Of a stretch of 64,000 bases of DNA, positions 35,005-42,909 are shown in pieces. The stretch is taken from assembly GCA_900045905.1 (NCBI GenBank), contig FCNS01000008.1, forward strand, positions 1 through 64,000, given 5' to 3'. The position numbers and the translations under genes are program-made. Below the pieces are notes generated by a model. It did no database searches, had not been told where the DNA came from, and worked only from the letters and a program-made list of their open reading frames with translations. How positions within the stretch are numbered: the stretch's first letter is position 1; each line of letters starts with the position of its first letter. This DNA is from Clostridiales bacterium CHKCI001. Its GTDB lineage: Bacteria > Bacillota > Clostridia > Lachnospirales > Lachnospiraceae.

Positions 35005-35709
35005 CTATATCTTACAAAGATCTTTTACCACTTCGCTAGCTACAATTAAGCCTGCTACGGACGGCACAAATGCAATACTTCCTGGCGGTAAACGATCATT
35101 ATCTTCCCCTTGTCGCTGCGGTTTTTTTGCTTCTTCTGTGGAATATACGACCTTAAGCCGATCAATATTCCTTTTTTTCAACTCTCTTCTCATTACACGT
35201 GCCAATGGGCAAATTTTTGTCTTATAAATATCAGTCACCTCAAAGCAGGTTGGATCTAATTTATTTCCTGCTCCCATTGAACTAATAATCGGTACTCCTG
35301 CTCTTTTTGCTTGTACAACCAACTCAATTTTTGCGGTTACTGTATCAACTGCATCTACAATATAAGAATACTGAGAAAAATCAAATTGGCTTGACTGTTC
35401 AGGTAGAAAAAAACAGCGATGTATACATACATCTGCCTCTGGATTGATATCTAAAATTCTTTTTCTTATTACATCCACTTTATATTGACCGACTGTACTA
35501 TGTGTAGCAATAATTTGACGATTTAAGTTTGACAATACTACTTTATCATTATCAATTAAATCAAAATGGCCAATTCCACATCTTGCTAATGCCTCCACAA
35601 CATAGCCACCCACACCGCCAACACCAAATACTGCGACTTTAGCACGTTGCAATATAGGAAGGACTTCTTGGCCAAGCAATAATTCCATTCTGGAGAACTG
35701 TGATTCCAT
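35005..35709 (-). CDS. tcdA: tRNA threonylcarbamoyladenosine dehydratase
   Basis: TcdA cyclises t6A37 in tRNAs to ct6A using ATP. The 234-residue ThiF/E1-like protein has FSRMELLLGQEVL near the N-terminus, VAVFGVGGVGGYVVEALARCG (ATP site), LIDNDKVVLSNLNRQI and DAVDTVTAKIELV. The C-terminal LPPGSIAFVPSVAGLIVASEVV is typical of the CsdL/TcdA branch. The start is ambiguous between ATG 35715 and ATG 35709; the second has better spacing from AAGGAAG. Confidence 0.92.
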   Translation of the reverse strand: MESQFSRMELLLGQEVLPILQRAKVAVFGVGGVGGYVVEALARCGIGHFDLIDNDKVVLSNLNRQIIATHSTVGQYKVDVIRKRILDINPEADVCIHRCFFLPEQSSQFDFSQYSYIVDAVDTVTAKIELVVQAKRAGVPIISSMGAGNKLDPTCFEVTDIYKTKICPLARVMRRELKKRNIDRLKVVYSTEEAKKPQRQGEDNDRLPPGSIAFVPSVAGLIVASEVVKDLCKI

Positions 35710-35829
35710 AAGCATTTCTTCCTTATCATTTTTTCTATGTTATTATATCGAATTGTCCTACTTCTGTCAACTAAATGTAAGAAGCAGAATTTTTTTTACA
35801 AATATAATAAATTTTATAAACATGGAAAA

Positions 35830-35853
35830 GAGCTGTCACAGACGTGACAGCTC
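35830..35853 (-). terminator. Terminator of the three-repeat NlpC/P60 gene
   Basis: On the minus strand GAGCTGTCAC, loop GTCT, GTGACAGCTC, then TTTTCC: a perfect 10-bp stem starting five bases past the stop codon at 35858. Confidence 0.85.
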
Positions 35854-35857
35854 CCTT

Positions 35858-37465
35858 TTACGGAACTATAACTTCCCTTCCATCAATAATAAGATTTCCA
35901 CTCTTATCATAAATATGAACATGTGTATTATAGATACCTTTTTGTTTGCTATGATCTGATATATTTACATGATAAGTATAAGTATTTCCTGATACTTTTC
36001 CCTCTCCCCATGTAATATCATCCTGTCCGTTCGCACTTGTCCATGTTGGAAATACAACATAACTGATATTTTGCGCATTCTGAATTGTAACGGTTACATC
36101 ATATCCAGAAGAGCTAACATTTGAAACATTGAATCCAGATACTTGTGGTTTCTGATTATTCGATGCACTCCCTGGAACTCCTACACTTATTCCTACTAGC
36201 GTCACATTACCCGCATAATCGTTTAAATAAACATGAGTATTGTAAATTCCAGACTCATTGCCATGCTTGGATGTATCGACACGATAGGTTACAGTATCTT
36301 TTACTGCCGCCTGATCCCATATAATGTCATCTTGTCCATTTGCACTTGTCCATGTTGGAAATTGAATAGATGCTGCAGCGGATGCATTTACTAATTTTAC
36401 GGTTACAGTATATCCAGAAGAATCCACATCTGAATACTCTACACTTGCTATCGATGCAGTACCATTGTTTGTATTATTAGAAGCAGGTACATCAACTGTC
36501 TTTCCTGCAATGGTTGTATTACCTGATTTATCTTGCATATGTATATGCGTATTATATTCACCTGCTTCATTTTTATGTTCACTCGTCTTTACTTCATATG
36601 TAATCTTTTCACTAACTTTTACACTATCCCATGTAATATCATCTTGTCCATTTGCACTTGTCCATGTTGGCAACATAATGGACTGTATGGAAGACGTGTT
36701 TGAAAATGTCGCTGTCACCGTATATCCTTTGGATGTAACATTACTAATAGAGATGTCTGTAATCTCTGGTTTTTTTGAGGAACTTCCTGTATTTGTTCCA
36801 CTACTACTTGTAATACGATATGCTCGGATTGCATAACATCCCTCTGCGCTATAGTTTGTATCGTCAATTTCTACTCCCCGAATTCTTCCCTGTGCATTTG
36901 GAGCAGCACTGCGGGCATGAATCCGATACCACGGAGAAGTATTTGGCCATTTAGAAGAACTGTCAAATACAAGATTTGTATTTCCTCCCATAGCAGCAGT
37001 ATAGCTTCTAATACTAGAATATTGTCCCCATGTTCCTGGACGTCCCATACAAATGGCTACATGACCTTGATATACTAAAATATCTCCTGGTTGTGCATCA
37101 TAAGAAGAACTTGTCGGATCTAATGTTTGAACATTCACCTTTTCCCCATTCCAAGTTAATGCCGGAGCAGAAAGCCATCCAGCACTTGTTCTTGGCACAT
37201 TTGAATATCCAAGCTGTGTTAATACAAGATAAACAAATCCTGAACAATCCAATCCTTCTCTACTGCTTCCTCCTAATACATACGGTGTACCTAAATAAGA
37301 AACCGCAGTTCTTATGATATCGTTTCCACTAACTGTAATCGCTGCTTCCGATTTTGTAGGAACGGCAATAAGCGCTGCAATTGCAATTGTAACACTGCAA
37401 AAGAGTGAGACTGCTTGTTTCCACAGCCTTTGTCTGCGGTTTCTAGAATGTTCTGCAACTGACAT
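35858..37465 (-). CDS. Secreted NlpC/P60 cell-wall hydrolase with three GBS-Bsp-like repeats
   Basis: A 535-residue secreted protein. Residues 1-42 form a signal peptide ending near KSEAA. An NlpC/P60 peptidase follows, with catalytic Cys in GLDCSGFVYLVL and His in YQGHVAICMG, so it probably cleaves peptidoglycan stem peptides. Then come three GBS-Bsp-like repeats of about 95 residues, each containing PTWTSANGQDDI.W, Y.V..S.H and YNTH.H. These repeats are thought to bind the wall. The start is ATG 37465 behind AAAGGAGG. A paralogue with one repeat lies upstream and shares its promoter sequence. Confidence 0.92.
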   Translation of the reverse strand: MSVAEHSRNRRQRLWKQAVSLFCSVTIAIAALIAVPTKSEAAITVSGNDIIRTAVSYLGTPYVLGGSSREGLDCSGFVYLVLTQLGYSNVPRTSAGWLSAPALTWNGEKVNVQTLDPTSSSYDAQPGDILVYQGHVAICMGRPGTWGQYSSIRSYTAAMGGNTNLVFDSSSKWPNTSPWYRIHARSAAPNAQGRIRGVEIDDTNYSAEGCYAIRAYRITSSSGTNTGSSSKKPEITDISISNVTSKGYTVTATFSNTSSIQSIMLPTWTSANGQDDITWDSVKVSEKITYEVKTSEHKNEAGEYNTHIHMQDKSGNTTIAGKTVDVPASNNTNNGTASIASVEYSDVDSSGYTVTVKLVNASAAASIQFPTWTSANGQDDIIWDQAAVKDTVTYRVDTSKHGNESGIYNTHVYLNDYAGNVTLVGISVGVPGSASNNQKPQVSGFNVSNVSSSGYDVTVTIQNAQNISYVVFPTWTSANGQDDITWGEGKVSGNTYTYHVNISDHSKQKGIYNTHVHIYDKSGNLIIDGREVIVP

Positions 37466-37627
37466 TGTTGCTACCTCCTTTGTAAAGATTTAACATTTTT
37501 ATAATATTTTTTATTTTTATTTATTTTTCAATGTACATTCCTGCATTAACTGGAAATTCCTAAAAAAACTAACATAATTAATTATTAAAAGAATCATTTT
37601 TTTGTCACTATTTCAGACTCTTTAGTT

Positions 37628-37656
37628 ATCATACTCTATGAAAGTTAATATGTCAA
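37628..37656 (-). promoter_or_regulatory. Promoter of the three-repeat NlpC/P60 gene
   Basis: On the minus strand a perfect TTGACA (37651-37656), 17 bp, TATGAT (37628-37633). The 22 bases upstream of the -35 are nearly identical to those at the paralogue's promoter (38917-38944), with TGTAA and TTGACA arranged as an inverted pair. The gap 37466-37792 otherwise holds R1 copy C. Confidence 0.8.
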
Positions 37657-37709
37657 GTTTTTCTTACATATTTATTAAATTTATATTAAGATTTTTTTAA
37701 ATATCTATA

Positions 37710-37785
37710 TAAAAAACGTTTATACCTTTAAGGTATAAACGTTTTTTATTATCGTGATATGCAAAAGACATCCCATGAAGATTTC
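37710..37785 (-). repeat. Intergenic 3'-end repeat R1, copy C, with strong terminator
   Basis: On the minus strand GATGTCTTTTGCATATCACGATAA (ending 37747) runs directly into a perfect 16-bp stem, 37710-37725 with 37731-37746, ending in TTTTTT. It begins eight bases past the stop of the gene at 37793, so it serves as that gene's terminator. Confidence 0.85.
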
Positions 37786-37792
37786 TTCTGTT

Positions 37793-38824
37793 TTAGCTCA
37801 ATCCGTTTACTTGGACTCCATCAATATTCAGATTTCCATTTTGATCATAGATATGGATATGGGTATAATAAATATCATTGCTCATTCCATGTTCATTTGC
37901 AGATACATAATAGCTTATCGTATTTCCATTTACCTCTCCCTGAGCCCATGTAATATCATCTTGCCATCCTGTATTTGTCCACGTTGGAAAATAAATCTGT
38001 GATGCATTCTGTAAGTTATCGATCTGAACCGTCACTCGATATCCATTTCCTGATTGTTCACTAACTTGGATTGATTGTACCTGAGGTGCAGCAGATGCTG
38101 TTTCTGCTACCTGATTCGACTGTGCAGTTTCCTGCAACGCTACTGGCTCTGGCGACCCTTCTACTGAAAGACGATAAGCAATGGTTGCATATGCTGTAGA
38201 AGTTGCACCTGTGTTTGTGTCATCAATCTCTACTCCTGTAATACGTCCATCAGCACTTGGTGCAGTGCTTCTGGCATGAATTCGGTACCATGCTGATCTC
38301 GCTGGCCAAACAGAACCAGATGTTTCAAATACTAGTCCTGTATTACCTCCAATTGCAGCAACATAACTACGGATATCTCCATAGGAATTTCCTGCATTAT
38401 CAATCCACGTTCCTGGGCGTCCCATTGAGATACATACATGACCTTGATATACTAGAATATCTCCTGGTCTTGCCTCATAAGAGGGATTGGTTGCATCCAG
38501 TTGTTGAATCTGAACTGGCATTCCTTGATAAGTAAGTCCAGATACATTCCACCAAGCAGCCTGTGCACGTGGAACATTAGAAAATCCCATTTCTGTCAAT
38601 ACAGAGTAAACAAATCCTGAACAATCAACGCCACCTCGACCCACTCCTCCAGAAACATAAGGTACTCCTTGATAAGTTACTGCTTTTGCAGCAATGTCAT
38701 TTCCCGTAAATCCTGCTGCTTCTGCTTTTACAGGATTTTGTCCTAGGGATATTACACTTAACGTTACTGCACTAATAACAGCCAAAAGTTTCTTTACGAC
38801 TTTCCTCTCCCGTATTTTAAACAA
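37793..38824 (-). CDS. Secreted NlpC/P60 cell-wall hydrolase with one GBS-Bsp-like repeat
   Basis: A 343-residue paralogue of the preceding protein. It has a signal peptide (KKLLAVISAVTLSVISLGQ to AEAA), an NlpC/P60 domain with Cys in GVDCSGFVYSVL and His in YQGHVCISMG, a linker of about 40 residues rich in Ala, Gln and Ser, and a single C-terminal repeat with PTWTNTGWQDDITW and YYTHIHIYD. The start is TTG 38824, eight bases after AGGAGG. An ATG closer to that site gives only a three-codon frame. Confidence 0.9.
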   Translation of the reverse strand: MFKIRERKVVKKLLAVISAVTLSVISLGQNPVKAEAAGFTGNDIAAKAVTYQGVPYVSGGVGRGGVDCSGFVYSVLTEMGFSNVPRAQAAWWNVSGLTYQGMPVQIQQLDATNPSYEARPGDILVYQGHVCISMGRPGTWIDNAGNSYGDIRSYVAAIGGNTGLVFETSGSVWPARSAWYRIHARSTAPSADGRITGVEIDDTNTGATSTAYATIAYRLSVEGSPEPVALQETAQSNQVAETASAAPQVQSIQVSEQSGNGYRVTVQIDNLQNASQIYFPTWTNTGWQDDITWAQGEVNGNTISYYVSANEHGMSNDIYYTHIHIYDQNGNLNIDGVQVNGLS

Positions 38825-38893
38825 ACATCTCTCCTCCTTAAAATCATTAATAAAACTAATTAAATTATAACAATTAGTTACAATTCATTATTG

Positions 38894-38922
38894 TTTATAT
38901 CAAATTTTGTTACGTTTGTCAA
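38894..38922 (-). promoter_or_regulatory. Promoter of the one-repeat NlpC/P60 gene
   Basis: On the minus strand TTGACA (38917-38922), 17 bp, TATAAA (38894-38899). The block 38917-38944 matches 37651-37678 with one mismatch, pointing to a common regulator of both wall hydrolases. Confidence 0.8.
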
Positions 38923-38971
38923 GTTTTTATTACATATTTATTAATTTTTTTTATAATTAATTACATTTTAT

Positions 38972-40291
38972 TTACGGTTTTAATACCTGATGAATCAAAT
39001 CAGCTAAAATTGGCATCGCATTTTTAACTTCCTGAACCGTGTTTGTCTGCGCCCCACATTCAATTAAGGCACTTCTTGGACGTAAATGCTGGTTATACCG
39101 ATTTGATTTCGTATAGATAACTCGAAATAAATCTGGATATTGTGCTTTCATCAACATTGCCAACTGAAGGCTAAACGCTAGATTATCTTCTCGATAACTA
39201 TTTGGAATTTCAGGATTATCTTTTTGCGTATCTCTACAAAGTCCATTAAATAACATAATTTTTGCAGTTGGTTGTCCATTTATTTCAGTCACAAGATGTA
39301 CATTTTCATTTACACCATCTCGATGCAAATCAATTACAATCTCAATGGATGGATTTTCTTCTAAAATTTTCATGATTTCTGGAAGAGCTTTCGTATAAGC
39401 AGGATCTCGATCTAACTTTCCATCTGTCATATCATAAACTCCCGTATGATGGATTACTTGATATCCATAGGTCTCCGTTAACAGTTGCGTCAGATAATCT
39501 CCTACTCCCACAATTGTATCCGATCGTTGCCCTGGAACAGAATCTGCAAATGCTTCTTGAGAATGGGTATGATAGATTAGAATCTGTGGTTTGGAATGAT
39601 CCGTCTGAATTGTTAAATCTTTTGAAAGTAAGACAGCTGGATTCAAAATTTCTTGTGGAAGACTTGTACTTTTATCAACCACATAAAATGTATCAATTAA
39701 ATAATTGTAATCCAAAATTTGGGCTCTTGAATAACTTCCCGTAGATACAAGTTGTTCTATTTTAGAAAAAAGCACTGGAGTTGCTGCTGCGGCCGCCACG
39801 GAAGAAGATTCTGTTACTGTTTGAGTCGTTGAAGTTTCCACTGGAACAGTAGTGGTTGTACTTTGAGATGTTTCTGTTGGAATAGATATAGATTCTTGAG
39901 TTGCCTGTGAACTTGCAATTTCAGAAGATACCGCTTCTGAAGAAGACGGTTCTAACGATACAATTGCTTCTGTTTCTTGTTGTTGAGTGGTTTGTTCCTC
40001 GTCTTTCGTATCCTTTTGTAAATTACATTCCAAGTAGGATACAATTGGAGTAAGTTGATTAAATATGGACTGGTTCATTTCGTTTGAGGAAATATATGCT
40101 GCTAATTTACTTTCTCCATTTTGTATACTCCTTTCCATTTTTGTAATCGTTTTCTGTACGGTTTCTTCTGCCATCTGTTTCCATTTTATTGCCTGTTCTG
40201 GGAATAACAAAACAATGACATATGTTATTATTCCAATAAGGGCTGTCCAAAGTAATATCGTAACCAAATATTCTTTCCACTTTATGCGCAA
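38972..40291 (-). CDS. spoIIP: Stage II sporulation protein P
   Basis: SpoIIP is the amidase and endopeptidase that, with SpoIID and SpoIIM, thins septal peptidoglycan for engulfment. The 439-residue protein has an N-terminal membrane anchor (YLVTILLWTALIGIITYVIVLLF), a long Ser/Thr/Gln-rich spacer, and a C-terminal amidase domain with zinc ligands in ILIYHTHSQEAF and IVIDLHRDGVNE. LRPRSALIECGAQTN closes the domain. The start is TTG 40291, six bases after AGGAGG; a GTG at 40306 would overlap that site. It lies 41 bp downstream of gpr, the normal gpr-spoIIP order. Confidence 0.95.
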   Translation of the reverse strand: MRIKWKEYLVTILLWTALIGIITYVIVLLFPEQAIKWKQMAEETVQKTITKMERSIQNGESKLAAYISSNEMNQSIFNQLTPIVSYLECNLQKDTKDEEQTTQQQETEAIVSLEPSSSEAVSSEIASSQATQESISIPTETSQSTTTTVPVETSTTQTVTESSSVAAAAATPVLFSKIEQLVSTGSYSRAQILDYNYLIDTFYVVDKSTSLPQEILNPAVLLSKDLTIQTDHSKPQILIYHTHSQEAFADSVPGQRSDTIVGVGDYLTQLLTETYGYQVIHHTGVYDMTDGKLDRDPAYTKALPEIMKILEENPSIEIVIDLHRDGVNENVHLVTEINGQPTAKIMLFNGLCRDTQKDNPEIPNSYREDNLAFSLQLAMLMKAQYPDLFRVIYTKSNRYNQHLRPRSALIECGAQTNTVQEVKNAMPILADLIHQVLKP

Positions 40292-40332
40292 TTTCACCCT
40301 CCTCACAAAACCTATAAACTTACTACTTTCTA

Positions 40333-41268
40333 TTATATTCTCATAAATTTTCTGCTATGCACAGCAAGATTAATTCCCTCCGACAAAATATGGCTAAGAC
40401 GTACTACCCTTTCATCCATATCTTTTGGCATTACATACATGCAACCTGCTTTTTGAACTGGCATTGTTGCTGTAACTGCCTTCCATTCCTCTTGTGTTAA
40501 CTCTTGCATTTTCATTCCAAGTTCTTTTGTCTGTTCTTTCTCTATTAACATATGCATCATATAATTCCAACTATCTTTTAAAATCGACTCTGTCTTTACA
40601 ACTGTAGGAATTCCAATTGCAATTACTGGTATTCCCAAACTTTCCTGATTGATTCCATCTCTATGATTTCCAACTCCTGATCCTGGCTGAATTCCTGTAT
40701 CCGTCAGCTGAATTGTTGTTCCCAAACGATTTGCACTTCTAGCAGCTAACGCATCAATAACAATAATTAATTCTGGCTTCGTTTCCTGTGTAATTCCTTT
40801 TATAATTGCAGCAGTTTCCATTCCTGTTTTTGCCATAACTCCTGGTATAATACTGCTAAGTCCCTCCCCTTGTTTTGAATAATGCCGAGTAATCCATAAC
40901 TGGCTAACCGTATTTGGTCCAAGAGCATCTGCGGTCATTTCTTGATTTCCAAGTCCAACGGCCAATATACTTCTCGTCTGTTCTGGTATTAATTGTTCTA
41001 TATAGTCTGCTAAAATTTCAGCAAAAATCTCGGATTGATCGGATTCTTCCGATAATTCTTCTGCTTCCAATGTAATATACATCCCCATTGGTTTTCTCAT
41101 TATTGCTGCTGCATTTGGAGTATTAATTTCTACTTTTGTAATTTTCATATCTGCTCTTTTTTCTTTCAATTCTTCAACTACAACTCCTGAGATTTCTTTT
41201 TCTGTTCCTCCAAATCGTTCCCGCTCTTCCATCGCCAAATCTGTATACCATTCATTTTGCTCTATCAT
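40333..41268 (-). CDS. gpr: Germination protease GPR
   Basis: GPR degrades small acid-soluble spore proteins in germination. The 311-residue protein has an N-terminal propeptide-like segment with DLAMEERERF, then SILAVGLGNQEMTADALGPNTV, a family signature with the catalytic Asp residues, VIDALAARSANRLGTTIQLTDTGIQPGSGVGNHR, and GIPVIAIGIPTVV. The start is ATG 41268 behind TGGAGG. It is transcribed with spoIIP. Confidence 0.96.
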   Translation of the reverse strand: MIEQNEWYTDLAMEERERFGGTEKEISGVVVEELKEKRADMKITKVEINTPNAAAIMRKPMGMYITLEAEELSEESDQSEIFAEILADYIEQLIPEQTRSILAVGLGNQEMTADALGPNTVSQLWITRHYSKQGEGLSSIIPGVMAKTGMETAAIIKGITQETKPELIIVIDALAARSANRLGTTIQLTDTGIQPGSGVGNHRDGINQESLGIPVIAIGIPTVVKTESILKDSWNYMMHMLIEKEQTKELGMKMQELTQEEWKAVTATMPVQKAGCMYVMPKDMDERVVRLSHILSEGINLAVHSRKFMRI

Positions 41269-41334
41269 AAGATTCCTCCATTTGCTTTTTTATTTATTTC
41301 TACTTATTTTTTGTAAAATTTTTTAAAATATGTA

Positions 41335-41363
41335 TTGACTTTTTTTTCAACATACGCTACTAT
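41335..41363 (+). promoter_or_regulatory. Promoter of rpsT
   Basis: TTGACT (41335-41340), 17 bp, TACTAT (41358-41363), followed by a 120-base leader. Confidence 0.7.
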
Positions 41364-41379
41364 AACATCGTATGTAAAA

Positions 41380-41454
41380 TTTACATTAAAACGAACGTGT
41401 CTCCGAGTTTAATGTAAAGATAGGATTGAGAGTACTCTCTCCTCTCTAACTATC
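41380..41454 (+). promoter_or_regulatory. Structured 5' leader of rpsT
   Basis: Two ordered structures precede the S20 gene. The first is a perfect 11-bp stem (TTTACATTAAA 41380-41390 with 41408-41418) and a 17-base loop. The second is an outer stem GATAG/CTATC (41419-41423 with 41450-41454) enclosing the palindrome GAGAGTACTCTC (41428-41439). S20 is known to limit its own synthesis in E. coli, so a binding site for S20 is a natural hypothesis, but it is inference. No terminator is seen, so control would be at translation or RNA stability. Confidence 0.5.
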
Positions 41455-41489
41455 ACAGATTTTATATATTTTATTACGGAGGTGCCATA

Positions 41490-41753
41490 ATGGCTAATAT
41501 TAAATCTGCTAAAAAGCGTATTTTAGTAATTCAAACAAAGACTGCAAGAAACAAATCAATTAAGTCCAAAGTTAAGACTTATGTAAAAAAGGTAGAAGCT
41601 GCTATCGCTCAAGGTGATAAGGATGCTGCTGCATCTGCATTAGTAGCTGCTACTTCTGAAATTTCTAAAGCTGCTTCTAAAGGTGTATACCACAAAAATA
41701 CAGCTTCCAGAAAGATCAGCCGTTTAAGCAAAGCAGTTAATGCAATGGCTTAA
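41490..41753 (+). CDS. rpsT: 30S ribosomal protein S20
   Basis: S20 is a primary binder of 16S rRNA. The 87-residue, Lys- and Ala-rich helical protein begins MANIKSAKKRILVIQTKTARNKSIKS and has KAASKGVYHKNTASRKISRLSKAVN, the conserved C-terminal motif. The start is ATG 41490 behind ACGGAGG. It stands alone with its own promoter, structured leader and terminator. Confidence 0.97.
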   Translation: MANIKSAKKRILVIQTKTARNKSIKSKVKTYVKKVEAAIAQGDKDAAASALVAATSEISKAASKGVYHKNTASRKISRLSKAVNAMA

Positions 41754-41784
41754 TTTACAAATTTAACATTCATAGTACAGGAAC

Positions 41785-41826
41785 CTGCCACTACACAAGG
41801 AATGCCTTCGATGTGGCAGTTTTTTC
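41785..41826 (+). terminator. Terminator of rpsT
   Basis: CTGCCAC and GTGGCAG pair around an inner stem AAGG/CCTT, followed by TTTTTT, about 30 bases past the rpsT stop. Confidence 0.85.
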
Positions 41827-41837
41827 TGCATACAAAA

Positions 41838-41914
41838 AAGAAAGTTCCACTAAAACTTTCTTTTGCGTATCACGATAACAAAAGGGACTGCCGCAACAGC
41901 CCTTTTGTTTTTTT
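41838..41914 (+). repeat. Intergenic 3'-end repeat R1, copy D, with terminator
   Basis: AAGAAAGTTCCAC...TTTCTTTTGCGTATCACGATAA (41839-41878) runs into CAAAAGGG/CCCTTTTG (41879-41886 with 41900-41907) and seven T. It lies between the convergent rpsT and holA, touching the holA stop, so it can end transcription from both sides. Confidence 0.8.
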
Positions 41915-42890
41915 ATCTTCTTGCTATTTTTATAAGCACTATTTCTACAGCCAGTTTATCTGTTAGCTTTCCTGTTTTGACTGCTTCTTCTGAATCTACA
42001 CAGAGTTCTACATATTGTTTTAACTCTTCTTCTGTAAATGCTCTAGCCTGTGTCATCAGTTTTCCTGCTACAAACGGTCTTAATTTCATTCCTGCTGCTA
42101 ACTCATCTCTCCGCTTTCCCGCTGCCATCCCATCTTTTACCTGCATAAGCTGATTAAACTGCCTTGCAATCAAAAATAAAATTCTCATAGAAGGTTCTTT
42201 CAAAGCAAGAAGATCATAATAAAGCTCCAATGCCTTTCTCTCATTTCCAGCTGAAACTGCTTCAATCATTTCAAAAATACGATTTACTGTTAGCTCAGAA
42301 CAAATCGCTTGTACATCGGCTGGATAAATACCATCTTGTCCCATACAATAAGCACTTAATTTTTCTAATTCTGAGTAAATTCGCTCCATATCATCCCCAT
42401 TTTTCACTAGAAACAATTCCATTGCTTCTTCTGTAATTTTGAATTTCTTCTTAGAAAGAATGCCAACAATCCAGCGTTTAATATCTCGTTCCGATTGCCG
42501 TTTTAACTCCACTGCGTATCCATTTTTACTAATTTGTTTATAAAGCTTATTTCGCTTATCTACACAAGATTCTACAAAAATAATATGAGTACCATCTGGA
42601 ATCTGAGGAATATACTGAGCCCACTCCTCTGCAGACGATGCACAAAGTCCGCTCTCTTCAATTAAAATAAGTCGATGCTCTGCAAAAAACGGCATTGTCT
42701 CTGCAATTCCTTTCACATCGGAGAATACAATATCTTTTCCTTCAAAATTATTGTAATTCATATCATCTTCTCCGATGATTGCCTGTTTTAACCGCTTTTT
42801 ATAGCTATTTTTTAAAAAGTTTTCTTCTCCATACAAAAGATAAACTTTTTCAAATACTCCTGACTTTATATCTTCATTTAATTTTTTCAT
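41913..42890 (-). CDS. holA: DNA polymerase III subunit delta
   Basis: HolA opens the sliding clamp in the clamp loader. The 325-residue protein begins MKKLNEDIKSGVFEKVYLLYGEENFLKNSYKKRL, the usual start, and has HRLILIEESGL and the C-terminal helical domain with EPSMRILFLIARQFNQLMQVK. An ATG at 42890 matches family starts. A TTG two codons earlier (42896) has better spacing from AAAGG and may be used. It follows comEC by about 20 bp, the order found in many Firmicutes (comEC-holA-rpsT). Confidence 0.94.
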   Translation of the reverse strand: MKKLNEDIKSGVFEKVYLLYGEENFLKNSYKKRLKQAIIGEDDMNYNNFEGKDIVFSDVKGIAETMPFFAEHRLILIEESGLCASSAEEWAQYIPQIPDGTHIIFVESCVDKRNKLYKQISKNGYAVELKRQSERDIKRWIVGILSKKKFKITEEAMELFLVKNGDDMERIYSELEKLSAYCMGQDGIYPADVQAICSELTVNRIFEMIEAVSAGNERKALELYYDLLALKEPSMRILFLIARQFNQLMQVKDGMAAGKRRDELAAGMKLRPFVAGKLMTQARAFTEEELKQYVELCVDSEEAVKTGKLTDKLAVEIVLIKIARR

Positions 42891-42909
42891 GATCAATTGA
42901 AAACCTTTC

